DNA of 64,000 bases from JANSWY01 sp965267245 (GTDB lineage: Bacteria > Bacteroidota > Bacteroidia > Cytophagales > Cyclobacteriaceae). The stretch is taken from positions 2,108,001-2,172,000 of the forward strand of contig OZ253939.1 in NCBI GenBank assembly GCA_965267245.1, in the 5' to 3' direction. Shown here piece by piece: positions 35,680-44,590 of the stretch. The position numbers and the translations under genes were made by a program. The stretch's first letter is position 1. Every line of letters begins with the position of its first letter. The notes beneath the pieces are model-generated. The model did no database searches. It was given only the letters and a program-made list of their open reading frames with translations, and had not been told where the DNA came from.

Positions 35680-36570
35680 ATGTTTACATCCGCAAGTATT
35701 TCAAAAACTCTTAAAAAGAAGCAAGTGCAGCAAGTACAACTTGAGCTTCTTAAAAAATTATTCAGCTCAATGTCAATTGTTGCTCCCAGACTGACTGCTA
35801 GTTATGCTTTTAAAAAATTCATGACACCCAGAAAGCTGAGATCTACACCATTTCCAAAAGAGTTATTACAATCAGCAGCTGAATACTATTTGCCTTATGA
35901 GGGGAAAAGGTTGAAAGTATATTCCTGGGGATTCCATGGACCAAAAGTCTTACTCGTCCATGGTTGGGAATCTAAAGCGGCCACATTCCGAAACATTATA
36001 CCTACTCTGTTAGAAGCTGGCTTCTCCGTTATCTCTTTTGATGCTCCTGCACATGGAAATTCCGGTGGTAAAACCCTTACAATGCCCAGGTATGCAGGTG
36101 CTATTAAATTAATCTGTGATTACCATGCTAATGATGGAGGAGTTCAATATGTATTAGGACATTCTTTTGGTGGTCTAACTGCTGCATATACGCTATCAGA
36201 ATATGACCTAAATATTCAAAAACTGGTTCTGGTCAGTATGCCAACCAATGTCAAGCGAATCATTGGAGAGTTTTGTGGATTTCTTGGTTTTAGCTCGACA
36301 ATAGCTGATAAAATGATTGATAAGGTAGAGTCTCTTACTGAAAAGCCTATTGACTCATTCGGTATTCTTAATATGAAGGACGAAATCAAAGCAAAGTCAA
36401 TATTAGCAATTCATGACACTCAGGACAGACAGGTATCTTATGCCCACATGGAAGAAATGATAGCCAATTGGGACAAGCCCAACTACATCACGACAAGCTC
36501 ACTGGGGCACAATAAAACCATAAAAAATCCAGAAATAATTGGAAGGATCAGTAACTTCTTGACAGATTAG
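35680..36570 (+). CDS. Alpha/beta hydrolase
   Basis: A 296-residue serine hydrolase with the alpha/beta fold. The oxyanion-side motif VLLVHGWESKAATF lies near 88 and the nucleophile elbow is GHSFGG near 160; DAPAHGNSGG near 117 is also typical, and a late LGHNKTIKN near 280 supplies the His. No signal peptide, so cytoplasmic. The ATG at 35680 is chosen over an upstream TTG (35659), which would overlap the -7 box. The TetR palindrome directly upstream makes it the likely controlled enzyme. Its TAG stop is interlocked with that of ppk1. Confidence 0.9.
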   Translation: MFTSASISKTLKKKQVQQVQLELLKKLFSSMSIVAPRLTASYAFKKFMTPRKLRSTPFPKELLQSAAEYYLPYEGKRLKVYSWGFHGPKVLLVHGWESKAATFRNIIPTLLEAGFSVISFDAPAHGNSGGKTLTMPRYAGAIKLICDYHANDGGVQYVLGHSFGGLTAAYTLSEYDLNIQKLVLVSMPTNVKRIIGEFCGFLGFSSTIADKMIDKVESLTEKPIDSFGILNMKDEIKAKSILAIHDTQDRQVSYAHMEEMIANWDKPNYITTSSLGHNKTIKNPEIIGRISNFLTD

Positions 36571-38684
36571 AATAACTGAGATTCCAATACTGTTTCCTGA
36601 GTTACATCATAAAACTCTTTATGAATATTGAATGGAGGCTCATCACCAGGTTCAAGTGGTGTATAGCTTCCGTCTTCATTCATTTCATAAGCATTTACAT
36701 TGTCCTTCAGGTTATACGAAAGAATTGTTATTGCTTGTTGTTTCAATAAATCATCTGTGATTGTAAAGAGTGATTCTAACCTCCTTTCAAAAGACCGAAC
36801 CATCACATCTGCACTTCCTGAATAAACGATAGGTGCTCCCTCATTGTGGAAATAATATATCCTGGAATGTTCAAGATACTCTCCCACAATGGAGCGAATA
36901 GAAATATTCTCACTTAAACCAGTTCTACCAGGCCTGATGCAACAAATCCCTCTGACAATTAATTTAATTGGTACTCCGGATTTAGAAGCATCATACAAGG
37001 CGTCAATTGTATCTTTATCCTGTAATGAATTGATTTTGATGACAATTCCGGCAGTCTTCCCAGCTTTTGCATTCTCTCCTTCTTTTCTGATCAAATCAAT
37101 CAGCTTGTCCCTCATATCACGGGGTGCTGTTATTAATGTGTCATAGTCTTCAGGCTGAGAGTGTCCCGTAATTACATTAAAGAATTCAGATACATCATTG
37201 GCGTATGCCTCATTGGTAGTCATGAATCCCAGGTCAGTATATAGTCTTGCAGTACTTTCATTGTAGTTACCACTACCCATGTGAATGTACCTGGTAACTT
37301 TTTCCTTTTCTTTTCTTACAATCAAAAGGAGCTTGGTATGAGTTTTAAGTGTACCTACTCCATAAATGACAAAACAACCAGCTTTCTGAAGACGTTGTGC
37401 CTCTTTCATGTTGTTTTCTTCATCAAACCTTGCCTTAACTTCAAATAATACCGAAACGTGCTTTCCGTTCTCCGCTGCTTTCAGCAGTGCTGCAATAATC
37501 CTTGAATTTTTGGCAAGCCTGTAAATCGTCAATTTAATCAAAAGCGTATTGGGATCTTCAGCAGCTTTTTCAATCAATTCGAGAAGAGGTTCTATTGAGT
37601 TATAAGGATGATGCAGAAGTATATCCCTGTCTTTCAATATCTTGAATATATCCTCACCTCCCTCATATTCTCTCATGGATACTGGAGAAACGGGTGGCTG
37701 GGAAACTGGCAAATAGTCATTGAATTCCTCATGATTGACAAGCTGCCATAAACACCTGTAATCAATCAATGCATCATCAGGTGTAATAAAAATATTGAAG
37801 TCATCGATATCCCACCTGTTCTTCAATTGTTTGACAAGCCATTTATCATACTTCTGCCCTATTTCAATTTTGACAACCCTTCCAGTTTTCCGGGTTTTCA
37901 ATTTCGATTTCATCTCTTCCAGAAAGTTGGATTCAATGTCCTCTGATTCCTCAAGTGTAAAATCTCCATTTCTCGTCACCCTAAATAAGGAGACTGATAC
38001 TATCAGCACATTTCTAAACAGCTCTTCAATGTACTCCTGAATAACTTGCTCAATTGGAACAAACAGTATTGTCCCACTGTCTTCGATCTCATAGAACCTG
38101 GGAAGGTTTTGCGGGATTTGGATGAATGACATTTTTTTCTTTTCCTTTTTCGTTTGAGTTTTGGTGACCACCCCAAAAATCAAAACGTTGTTCATCAATA
38201 TTGGAAAAGAATGGTAATTGTCATACACCATTGGTGTGAGCATCGGATAAATTGTTTTCTTGAAATATTTCCAACATTTATCTTTTTGCTTCTCATTTAA
38301 CTTCTCAAAATCTTTGATGTCAAAACCATACTTCTTGAAATCAGGACGTAAGTTCTTCATGAAGTGCTCATGTCTGTCAGTATAGAAATCCTGCATTTCC
38401 TGAAGGAGGCGTTTCCTGAAACTAATGGCTTTCAAACCGGAATAATCTACCCTGTCTTTACCATAATCCAGATAATTGTACAAGGAACCTAATCGAATCA
38501 TGCAAAATTCATCTTCGTTAGAGGCTGTAATTGCCATGAACTTAAAATCCTCCAGCAATCCCCTATCGTCCTTTTTCGCCTGGTCCAATACTCTTCTGTT
38601 AAACTGGACCCAGCTCAAATCCCTACTAATCAGGTCACTGGTTTTGATTAATTCCTCTACTCTATCTGGTACTGTTGTGGTCAT
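36567..38684 (-). CDS. ppk1: Polyphosphate kinase 1
   Basis: Makes polyphosphate from ATP. About 705 residues, the family length. N-terminal domain SRDLSWVQFNRRVLDQA near 20; head domain with MVYDNYHSFPILMNN near 160; two phospholipase-D-like catalytic domains, the first with the phospho-His region YIHMGSGNYNESTARLYTD near 430-448 and the second with EHSRIYYF near 585. The start at 38684 is chosen because a longer TTG reading at 38720 would begin inside the mdh terminator. A Ppx/GppA protein is at 17361-18266, so both synthesis and breakdown of polyphosphate are in the window. Confidence 0.96.
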   Translation of the reverse strand: MTTTVPDRVEELIKTSDLISRDLSWVQFNRRVLDQAKKDDRGLLEDFKFMAITASNEDEFCMIRLGSLYNYLDYGKDRVDYSGLKAISFRKRLLQEMQDFYTDRHEHFMKNLRPDFKKYGFDIKDFEKLNEKQKDKCWKYFKKTIYPMLTPMVYDNYHSFPILMNNVLIFGVVTKTQTKKEKKKMSFIQIPQNLPRFYEIEDSGTILFVPIEQVIQEYIEELFRNVLIVSVSLFRVTRNGDFTLEESEDIESNFLEEMKSKLKTRKTGRVVKIEIGQKYDKWLVKQLKNRWDIDDFNIFITPDDALIDYRCLWQLVNHEEFNDYLPVSQPPVSPVSMREYEGGEDIFKILKDRDILLHHPYNSIEPLLELIEKAAEDPNTLLIKLTIYRLAKNSRIIAALLKAAENGKHVSVLFEVKARFDEENNMKEAQRLQKAGCFVIYGVGTLKTHTKLLLIVRKEKEKVTRYIHMGSGNYNESTARLYTDLGFMTTNEAYANDVSEFFNVITGHSQPEDYDTLITAPRDMRDKLIDLIRKEGENAKAGKTAGIVIKINSLQDKDTIDALYDASKSGVPIKLIVRGICCIRPGRTGLSENISIRSIVGEYLEHSRIYYFHNEGAPIVYSGSADVMVRSFERRLESLFTITDDLLKQQAITILSYNLKDNVNAYEMNEDGSYTPLEPGDEPPFNIHKEFYDVTQETVLESQLF

Positions 38685-38699
38685 ATCCGTCACTTGCTC

Positions 38700-38736
38700 A
38701 AAAAAAAGTCGCACCACCAATTTAAGGTAGTGCGAC
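38700..38736 (-). terminator. Rho-independent terminator after mdh
   Basis: On the minus strand GTCGCACTACC pairs with GGTGGTGCGAC (7 + 3 bp around one C-A mismatch, 7-base loop), followed by eight T (plus-strand A at 38700-38707). It ends the mdh message 16 bases before the ppk1 start. Confidence 0.88.
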
Positions 38737-38762
38737 TGATTAGAAAAATCGAATTTAATATT

Positions 38763-39695
38763 TTATACAGACAGTCCTTCTAAAACTTTCATTACTTCAG
38801 ACACATGATCTTTTGAAGTATTTAGAAGTGCTTTTTCATCATCTGTCAAATCTAGTTCAATGATTTTCTCGATTCCGTTTTTTCCCAGAATCACTGGTGC
38901 CCCCAGGTAGCAATCACTGATACCATATTCTCCTTGTAGCTGTACACAAACAGGAAATACTCTTCTCTGGTCTCTCACAATTGCCTCTACCATTTGAGCA
39001 GCTGCAGATCCCGGAGCATACCATGCTGAGGTTCCCATCAGTTTTACTAATTCACCACCACCAAACTTGGTTCTTTCAATAATAGCGTCAAGTTTTTCGC
39101 TATCAATAAGCTCAGTAACAGGAATTCCACCTACAGTGGTGTATCTAGGAAGTGGTACCATGGTATCTCCATGACCACCCATCAATACAGCCTGAATATC
39201 CTTAGGAGAAACATTAAGCGCCTCTGCCAGGAATGCTCTGTATCTAGCTGTATCCAAAATACCAGCCATACCCATTACTTTCATTCTGTCATTACCAGAA
39301 GTAAGGTGAGCCTGATAAGTCATTACGTCAAGTGGGTTAGAAACAATAATTATGATAGCATCAGGAGAGTGCTTCACAATATTTTCTGTTACCGACTTCA
39401 CAATACCTGCGTTGGTTTGGATCAAATCATCTCTGGTCATACCCGGCTTTCTTGGAAGACCAGAAGTAATCACAACAACATCAGAACCTGCTGTTTTTGA
39501 GTAATCATTGGTAGATCCTACAGTTCTAGAATCATAAAGATTGATTGGCGCTTTCTGCCATATATCAAGTGCTTTTCCTTCGGCAACACCTTCTTTGATA
39601 TCAAGCAGAACTATTTCATTTGCAATTTCTCTATAGGCGAGCACATCGGCGCAAGTAGCCCCAACATTTCCAGCCCCTACTACGGTAACTTTCAT
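38763..39695 (-). CDS. mdh: Malate dehydrogenase
   Basis: NAD-dependent oxidation of malate to oxaloacetate in the TCA cycle. The LDH-like type of about 310 residues: MKVTVVGAGNVGATCADVLA start, SGLPRKPGMTRDDLI near 82 with the substrate-binding Arg of the mobile loop, VSNPLDVMTY near 119 and the catalytic His in MGGHGDTMVPLPR near 170. The start at 39695 fits the family; an upstream in-frame start would add nine residues. It has a strong terminator downstream, so it is monocistronic. Confidence 0.97.
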   Translation of the reverse strand: MKVTVVGAGNVGATCADVLAYREIANEIVLLDIKEGVAEGKALDIWQKAPINLYDSRTVGSTNDYSKTAGSDVVVITSGLPRKPGMTRDDLIQTNAGIVKSVTENIVKHSPDAIIIIVSNPLDVMTYQAHLTSGNDRMKVMGMAGILDTARYRAFLAEALNVSPKDIQAVLMGGHGDTMVPLPRYTTVGGIPVTELIDSEKLDAIIERTKFGGGELVKLMGTSAWYAPGSAAAQMVEAIVRDQRRVFPVCVQLQGEYGISDCYLGAPVILGKNGIEKIIELDLTDDEKALLNTSKDHVSEVMKVLEGLSV

Positions 39696-39756
39696 GAGCT
39701 TAATTAAGATTTTTGTGGTCAAACAACGTCCCCCAAAAGGAGGATCTTTTCGGCCT

Positions 39757-39764
39757 CAAAACTA
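39757..39764 (-). promoter_or_regulatory. -7 promoter box (TAGTTTTG) of mdh
   Basis: Exact TAnnTTTG match on the minus strand, 62 bases upstream of the mdh start. No -33 element was recognised. The leader contains a weak TCCTCC/GGGGGA hairpin. Confidence 0.5.
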
Positions 39765-39791
39765 TATCAAAGTGTTAGATTTTGGGAGTAT

Positions 39792-40331
39792 TTACCAATT
39801 TAATTGAGACTGACTTTTCGCATAAACCATACTCAAATCGAAAAATCCGAAGGCTGATTTATAGGCTTTGAACAAATTTTGCATATAATCGTCATGCATC
39901 ATACTGAATGCTGTCATGAGTTTTGCTCTAAGGGCCACATGATCGTCCATTAACTCTATCAAATTGATTTGTGGGATCACATAGAGCTCAGCCTTTTCAG
40001 AAAGCACCAGTGTAGAGTAAAGGCGCTTTGTGCTTTTAATCAATGAATTTTCACCAAAAACATCACCACTTTTGACGAATGTGAGCTTTTCCAGGTTCCC
40101 CTTAAGTTCGATGTTCAATGAAACTATCCCTGATTTAACGATGTATAATGCATGGCTAGGGTCATTGCTGAAAAAGACCACTTCATTTTCCTTATACGTT
40201 CGGGAATACATGTGTGGTGCTATCAGTGCAAGCTCTTCATTGGCCAGGTTTTCAAACAACCTGTTCTTTGAAAGAAAGCTAAATAATGCAAGGTCTCTTT
40301 CTGAGTATGACTTTTTAAATAGTTTAAGCAT
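39792..40331 (-). CDS. Cyclic-nucleotide-binding-domain protein without DNA-binding domain
   Basis: A 179-residue protein with one cNMP-binding beta-roll (about 24-140: LFENLANEELALIAP, ALYIVKSGIVSLNIE, FVKSGDVFGENSLIKSTKR). The region corresponding to the phosphate-binding cassette reads FGENSLIKSTKRLYS, lacking the usual RAAT signature, so ligand binding may be altered. After the roll there is only a helix and a short tail, not the CRP-type helix-turn-helix. It overlaps the tilS stop by 8 bases. A signal-input or scaffold protein is likely; target unknown. Confidence 0.8.
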   Translation of the reverse strand: MLKLFKKSYSERDLALFSFLSKNRLFENLANEELALIAPHMYSRTYKENEVVFFSNDPSHALYIVKSGIVSLNIELKGNLEKLTFVKSGDVFGENSLIKSTKRLYSTLVLSEKAELYVIPQINLIELMDDHVALRAKLMTAFSMMHDDYMQNLFKAYKSAFGFFDLSMVYAKSQSQLNW

Positions 40332-41643
40332 TGTGCCTTTTAACTTTTATCTGAAAAACCTGCTTTGTGCGATCTGTAACTTTGAATCGATCGTCTATTC
40401 TGTAACCAATAACCCAGATGATTTTATTTCCTGAAGTAACCACCTGAATGCGTTTTTTCAAGTTTACAGGAATTTTGTTGTCAATCATAAAATCACTTAC
40501 CTTTTTTTTACCCATCATACCAAGGGGCTGAAAGCGATCTCCTGTTTGCCAATTCCGAACTTGAAGGGGAAATTTCAACAATGAAGCATCAAAAGAAGCC
40601 TCCCAGGCATGTCTGGAAATAGCCTCCTCTTCATATTGTTTTTGCAGCATATGATATGAGTAAATACCATTTCTGATAATTTCTTTATTCTGCCCAATCT
40701 CTATAGAGACTTCTGGAGATTCTATGGGCGTGATGACAAGCTGGTTTCTATCTCTTACCAACCAATTCGTTTGTGAATAAAAGCTTGCACCTGAATTTTC
40801 TCCCTCAAAAATTTCCTGTGCCTGCTTGAAACTAAATCCAAATTTTTTCACCAGATCAAACACTATGGTTTTTTGCCAATCATCAATAATCCATGAGATA
40901 TCGATTGTGTAGTGATCTGTATGCTCCACAATTACGTCTTTCCTCAATTGGTCTAAATACGCTTCGTAAACAGCCTCCACAGCGAGCAACCTTTGAGATG
41001 TATTTGAAAAACTATCCACCACGGAAGGGTTTATAACCTCCAATTGTGGAATAATCTTATGTCTAATAAAATTGCGATGATACTTTTCTGAAATGTTAGA
41101 TTCATCTTCACGCCATTCCAGCTTTTTAGATGTCGCAAAATTGAGAATTGTGTTCTTGTCAAATCCAATAAGAGGTCTTAAGACATTTTGGTTAACCGGG
41201 TTAATTCCCCTAACCCCAGCAATTCCAGTTCCCTTTACCAAGTTGAATATTGCGGTTTCTAATGAATCATTTAAGTGATGCGCTGTTACCAGAAAATCAT
41301 GACCTCCTTGGTCGATGAGTTCTCTAAACCAATCATAGCGCAACTCTCTGGCCACCATCTGAACTGATTCACCTGTGCTTTCTACTTGGTTAAGGGTATC
41401 AAAATCTTTTTGAAAGAACGGTACATTAAGAGATTCTGCCAGTTCCTTTACAAATTGAGCATCCATTTCAGAAGCTTCTCCCCGAAGCTTAAAATTACAG
41501 TGTGCTATCTCAAACTTAAAATTATGAATTGCTAGCAAATGGACCAATACCACAGAATCCACTCCCCCACTTACAGCAACAAGCAGATGTTTGTCTTTGT
41601 AGCATTGATTTACTTTCAGAAATTCTCGGCTAAAATTGCGCAT
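40324..41643 (-). CDS. tilS: tRNA(Ile)-lysidine synthase
   Basis: Modifies C34 of tRNA(Ile2) (CAU anticodon) to lysidine, an essential step for AUA decoding. About 439 residues: ATP PP-loop VAVSGGVDSVVL near 22-33, HCNFKLRGEASEMDAQFV near 50, VTAHHLNDSLET near 115, and the C-terminal TilS domain with VRNWQTGDRFQPLGM and KKVSDFMIDNKIP near 365-390. The ATG at 41643 is chosen; a GTG two codons upstream is an alternative. It overlaps the downstream cNMP-binding gene. Confidence 0.95.
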   Translation of the reverse strand: MRNFSREFLKVNQCYKDKHLLVAVSGGVDSVVLVHLLAIHNFKFEIAHCNFKLRGEASEMDAQFVKELAESLNVPFFQKDFDTLNQVESTGESVQMVARELRYDWFRELIDQGGHDFLVTAHHLNDSLETAIFNLVKGTGIAGVRGINPVNQNVLRPLIGFDKNTILNFATSKKLEWREDESNISEKYHRNFIRHKIIPQLEVINPSVVDSFSNTSQRLLAVEAVYEAYLDQLRKDVIVEHTDHYTIDISWIIDDWQKTIVFDLVKKFGFSFKQAQEIFEGENSGASFYSQTNWLVRDRNQLVITPIESPEVSIEIGQNKEIIRNGIYSYHMLQKQYEEEAISRHAWEASFDASLLKFPLQVRNWQTGDRFQPLGMMGKKKVSDFMIDNKIPVNLKKRIQVVTSGNKIIWVIGYRIDDRFKVTDRTKQVFQIKVKRHNA

Positions 41644-41689
41644 TGACACAAAAATAGGGAAGATAAGATCACATTACTGAATTTTTCCG

Positions 41690-41718
41690 TTGACTAGATG
41701 AGTATTTACTTAATTTTG
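41690..41718 (+). promoter_or_regulatory. Promoter of the OstA-like gene
   Basis: TTG at 41690-41692, an 18-base spacer and TAATTTTG at 41711-41718: a full Bacteroidota -33/-7 pair. Transcription would start about 14 bases before the ATG at 41738. Confidence 0.75.
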
Positions 41719-41737
41719 CATCCTTATTATTGAAAAT

Positions 41738-43366
41738 ATGTCAAATAAGTGCTTCAAACTTGTTGGTTTTCTGATTTTGTTATTCACTACCCTGGGTGCA
41801 GCCAATGGCCAAAGGATAAAATACACAGCAAAAGGCAGAATGATCTCCGGCAAAGAGGGTAATGTCAAATATACCAAGTTGATCGATGATGTAGTTTTCA
41901 CACAGGGAAATACCACAGTTTATTGTGACTCTGCTACATTCTTTAAAAAAGACAACCGTATGGAGGCTTACAGCAATGTAAGAATTGAAGACGGGGATTC
42001 TGTCACGATTACAGGAGATGTACTTACTTATGAAGGGGAAGAGAGAAAAGCCAAGTTAAGATCCAATGTGATCTATACATCCGGAACAAAAAAACTATAC
42101 ACGGACATTTTAGATTACAACCTTGAAACAAAAGTAGCATCGTTCTACGATGGCGGTAAGTTAGTAGATGAACAAAATACACTCACAAGCAAGACAGGTT
42201 TATATCTGGGGGCAATTGAACAGGCAGAATTCTATACTGATGTTGAGCTAAAGGGACAGACATTTGACATGGAGACTGACACACTCATCTACAATACCGT
42301 TTCAAAAGTTGCCAAAACGAAAGGATACACACATATTCTGACCAATAAAGGAGAAGAGATTACCTCGGAGGGAGGAGAATACAGAACTGTCCGAGACCAA
42401 ATTGATTTAAGTGAGGGACACGTGGAAACAATAGACTATTTCCTAAAAGGAGACGAGCTCTATTACGACGATTTTCGTGAATACCACCGTGCAATTGGAA
42501 GAGTAAGCCTTACTGCAAAAAACCAGGATGTATTCATAAGTGGAGATGAAGGTTATTATAACAAGAAGGAAGGCTTTAGTAAGATCTATGGCAATCCAGT
42601 TATGAAAAGAGTAATGGAAAGGGATACATTCTACCTGTCAGCAGATACATTGGTAGCTATTGAATCGGATTATGATAGTTTAAAACGGATTTTGGCCTAC
42701 AAGGACGTTAAAATATTTAAATACAACCTTCAGGGAATTAGTGACTCAATCTCATACTTCCTGTCGGATTCACTCATATTCATGTACGATGATCCGGTTC
42801 TCTGGACGAAAGGAAATCAAATTGAAGCTGATACAGTTAGTTTAACTATTAAAGAAAAAAGATTGGAACAAATGGACCTTTTCAGGAACTCATTTCTAGT
42901 TTCCACAGACACACTTCTGCAATACAATCAGGTGAAGGGCAGAAATATGATCGCTAAATTTGATGGCAGTATGTTAAAGTCCATTGAGGTATCAGGAAAT
43001 GGAGAGAGTCTTTACTATGCTTTAACTCCTGATAATAGTGCCCTTCTTGCGATTAACAGAATTCTATGCAGTAATATGATGATCAGGTTCAAGGAAAATA
43101 ACCTTGCCAATATTTCATTCTACAAACAACCTGAAGCCAAAACAATTCCACCGCACGAATTAAATGAAGAGGATCGAATTCTAGATGGTTTTAAATGGAG
43201 AGCAGAGGAAAAACCGACACTTTTTGATGTTATCAGACAACAGCAAATCCAGACCACCAAAAGCGTTGAACTACCGGTTAATTTAGAGAAGCCTGCACTA
43301 CCGGACAAAATCATCATCAAGAAAGAGCAACTGATTGAAAAAAGTTTAGAAAAAAAAGAAGAGTAG
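41738..43366 (+). CDS. OstA-like LPS-transport family protein
   Basis: A 542-residue exported protein with a signal peptide (1-24, ending AANGQ) and repeated short beta-segments of the OstA/LptA jelly-roll type: TVYCDSATFFKKDNRMEAYS, ITGDVLTYEGEERKAKLRSN, LYTDILDYNLETKVASFYDG. This is the Bacteroidota OstA-like protein, longer than LptA, presumably a periplasmic bridge or outer-membrane factor for lipopolysaccharide. The C-terminal 80 residues are charged. It is followed, after 75 bases and a separate promoter, by bamD, so this is an envelope-biogenesis block. Confidence 0.88.
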   Translation: MSNKCFKLVGFLILLFTTLGAANGQRIKYTAKGRMISGKEGNVKYTKLIDDVVFTQGNTTVYCDSATFFKKDNRMEAYSNVRIEDGDSVTITGDVLTYEGEERKAKLRSNVIYTSGTKKLYTDILDYNLETKVASFYDGGKLVDEQNTLTSKTGLYLGAIEQAEFYTDVELKGQTFDMETDTLIYNTVSKVAKTKGYTHILTNKGEEITSEGGEYRTVRDQIDLSEGHVETIDYFLKGDELYYDDFREYHRAIGRVSLTAKNQDVFISGDEGYYNKKEGFSKIYGNPVMKRVMERDTFYLSADTLVAIESDYDSLKRILAYKDVKIFKYNLQGISDSISYFLSDSLIFMYDDPVLWTKGNQIEADTVSLTIKEKRLEQMDLFRNSFLVSTDTLLQYNQVKGRNMIAKFDGSMLKSIEVSGNGESLYYALTPDNSALLAINRILCSNMMIRFKENNLANISFYKQPEAKTIPPHELNEEDRILDGFKWRAEEKPTLFDVIRQQQIQTTKSVELPVNLEKPALPDKIIIKKEQLIEKSLEKKEE

Positions 43367-43426
43367 TAGCAACCTGAGAGCGATTTTAATCATTCTTCCA
43401 ATAGATGTATTTCGAGCAGTTTTAAC

Positions 43427-43434
43427 TATATTTG
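43427..43434 (+). promoter_or_regulatory. -7 promoter box (TATATTTG) of bamD operon
   Basis: Exact TAnnTTTG match only eight bases before the bamD ATG. Transcription would start at or within a few bases of the start codon, giving a very short or leaderless message. Confidence 0.6.
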
Positions 43435-43441
43435 CACCCTT

Positions 43442-44257
43442 ATGTCAAAATCTGGATTTTCAGGCGTATTTATTGTACTAATTATCTCCTTTTTTATCCT
43501 TTCCTGTAGTGAATTCCGCAAAGTTCAAAAAAGCTCAGACTGGAAATTAAAGTATGATGCCGCCATGAAGTATTATGAGGATAAAGATTACTTCAAGGCA
43601 ATTACTTTATTTGAAGAGATTCTTCCGATCATAAAAGGAACTAAAGAAGCTGAATTGGCTCAGTACTACTATGCCTATTCACATTTCAAAGACAAACAAT
43701 TTATTCTGGCGGCACATTATTTTAAGCAGTTTTATGAGGTTTATTCCAGGTCTGACTATGCCATGGAAGCTGGGTATATGCATGCTTACTCTTTGTACAT
43801 GCAATCTCCAATCTTCTCACTGGATCAGACACCAACTTATGAGTCTATTACTGCGATGCAGAACTTTCTGAACAAATACCCATACAGTGAGTATTCCAAA
43901 AACGCTAACGACATCATTGATGAGTTGCAGGTAAAACTGGAGAGAAAAAGTGCAGCAAATGCAAAACATTATTACAAGTTAAGAAGGTACAAATCAGCAC
44001 TGGTTGCTTTTGAAAATTTCCAGCGAGATTATCCAGATTCAGATTACAACGAAGAAATTGGATACCTGGAAATGGATGCTACTTATGAATTAGCTCAAAA
44101 GAGTATATCTACGAAACAGAAAGAAAGATATCAGAAAACCGTAGATTTGTATTTGAAATACATTGATAAGTACCCTAATGGGGAATACTTAAAGGCATGC
44201 GAGAATTTATATTCCAGCAGCCGGGACGAATTAGAAAAATTAGCAACAAATAATTAA
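43442..44257 (+). CDS. bamD: Outer-membrane assembly lipoprotein BamD
   Basis: Lipoprotein of the BAM complex that folds beta-barrel proteins into the outer membrane. 271 residues; signal peptide with lipobox ILSCS (Cys21), then TPR-like helical repeats (KYYEDKDYFKAITLFEEIL near 41, AQYYYAYSHFKDKQFILAAHYFKQF near 72, YPYSEYSKNANDIIDELQ near 145). It starts a run rpoZ, coaBC, porD, small unknown, recN with gaps of 14 bases or less or overlaps. An essential role is expected from family knowledge. Confidence 0.93.
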   Translation: MSKSGFSGVFIVLIISFFILSCSEFRKVQKSSDWKLKYDAAMKYYEDKDYFKAITLFEEILPIIKGTKEAELAQYYYAYSHFKDKQFILAAHYFKQFYEVYSRSDYAMEAGYMHAYSLYMQSPIFSLDQTPTYESITAMQNFLNKYPYSEYSKNANDIIDELQVKLERKSAANAKHYYKLRRYKSALVAFENFQRDYPDSDYNEEIGYLEMDATYELAQKSISTKQKERYQKTVDLYLKYIDKYPNGEYLKACENLYSSSRDELEKLATNN

Positions 44258-44264
44258 TTATAGA

Positions 44265-44576
44265 ATGGCACAAGCGTCAATCCAAACAAGAGATGTAGAG
44301 AAGATTGCAGAACCAACGGGCAATGTTTATGAGAGCCTTGTAATAGTTGGAAAAAGGGCAAGACAAATTAGCTCAGACATCAAGGAAGAGTTAAACTCTA
44401 AATTGGCTGAATTTGCTTCTTCTGTTGATAATCTTGAAGAGATTTTTGAAAACAGAGAACAAATCGAAATTTCTAAGTTTTATGAGCGTATGCCAAAACC
44501 TTCCACTACTGCTGTAGAAGAGTTTTTAGATGGCAAAGTAATGTTCAGAAAACCTGAGGAGGAAGAAGAAATTTAA
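44265..44576 (+). CDS. rpoZ: RNA polymerase omega subunit
   Basis: A 103-residue Rpb6/omega-type protein: NVYESLVIVGKRARQISSDIKEELNSKL near 20-47 carries the conserved ARQI motif, followed by an acidic C-terminal tail. It helps assemble and stabilise RNA polymerase. Seven bases separate it from bamD and 14 from coaBC. Confidence 0.9.
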   Translation: MAQASIQTRDVEKIAEPTGNVYESLVIVGKRARQISSDIKEELNSKLAEFASSVDNLEEIFENREQIEISKFYERMPKPSTTAVEEFLDGKVMFRKPEEEEEI

Positions 44577-44590
44577 ATTAAATTGCTCCC

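Noticed and set aside
38685..38720. Longer Ppk1 from a TTG start
   Set aside because: The extension lies inside the mdh terminator stem and T-tract; the ATG at 38684 gives the family N terminus.
39735..39755. Hairpin in the mdh leader (TCCTCC with GGGGGA)
   Set aside because: Short, with G-T pairs and a T loop; no T-tract or known regulatory motif, so not called.
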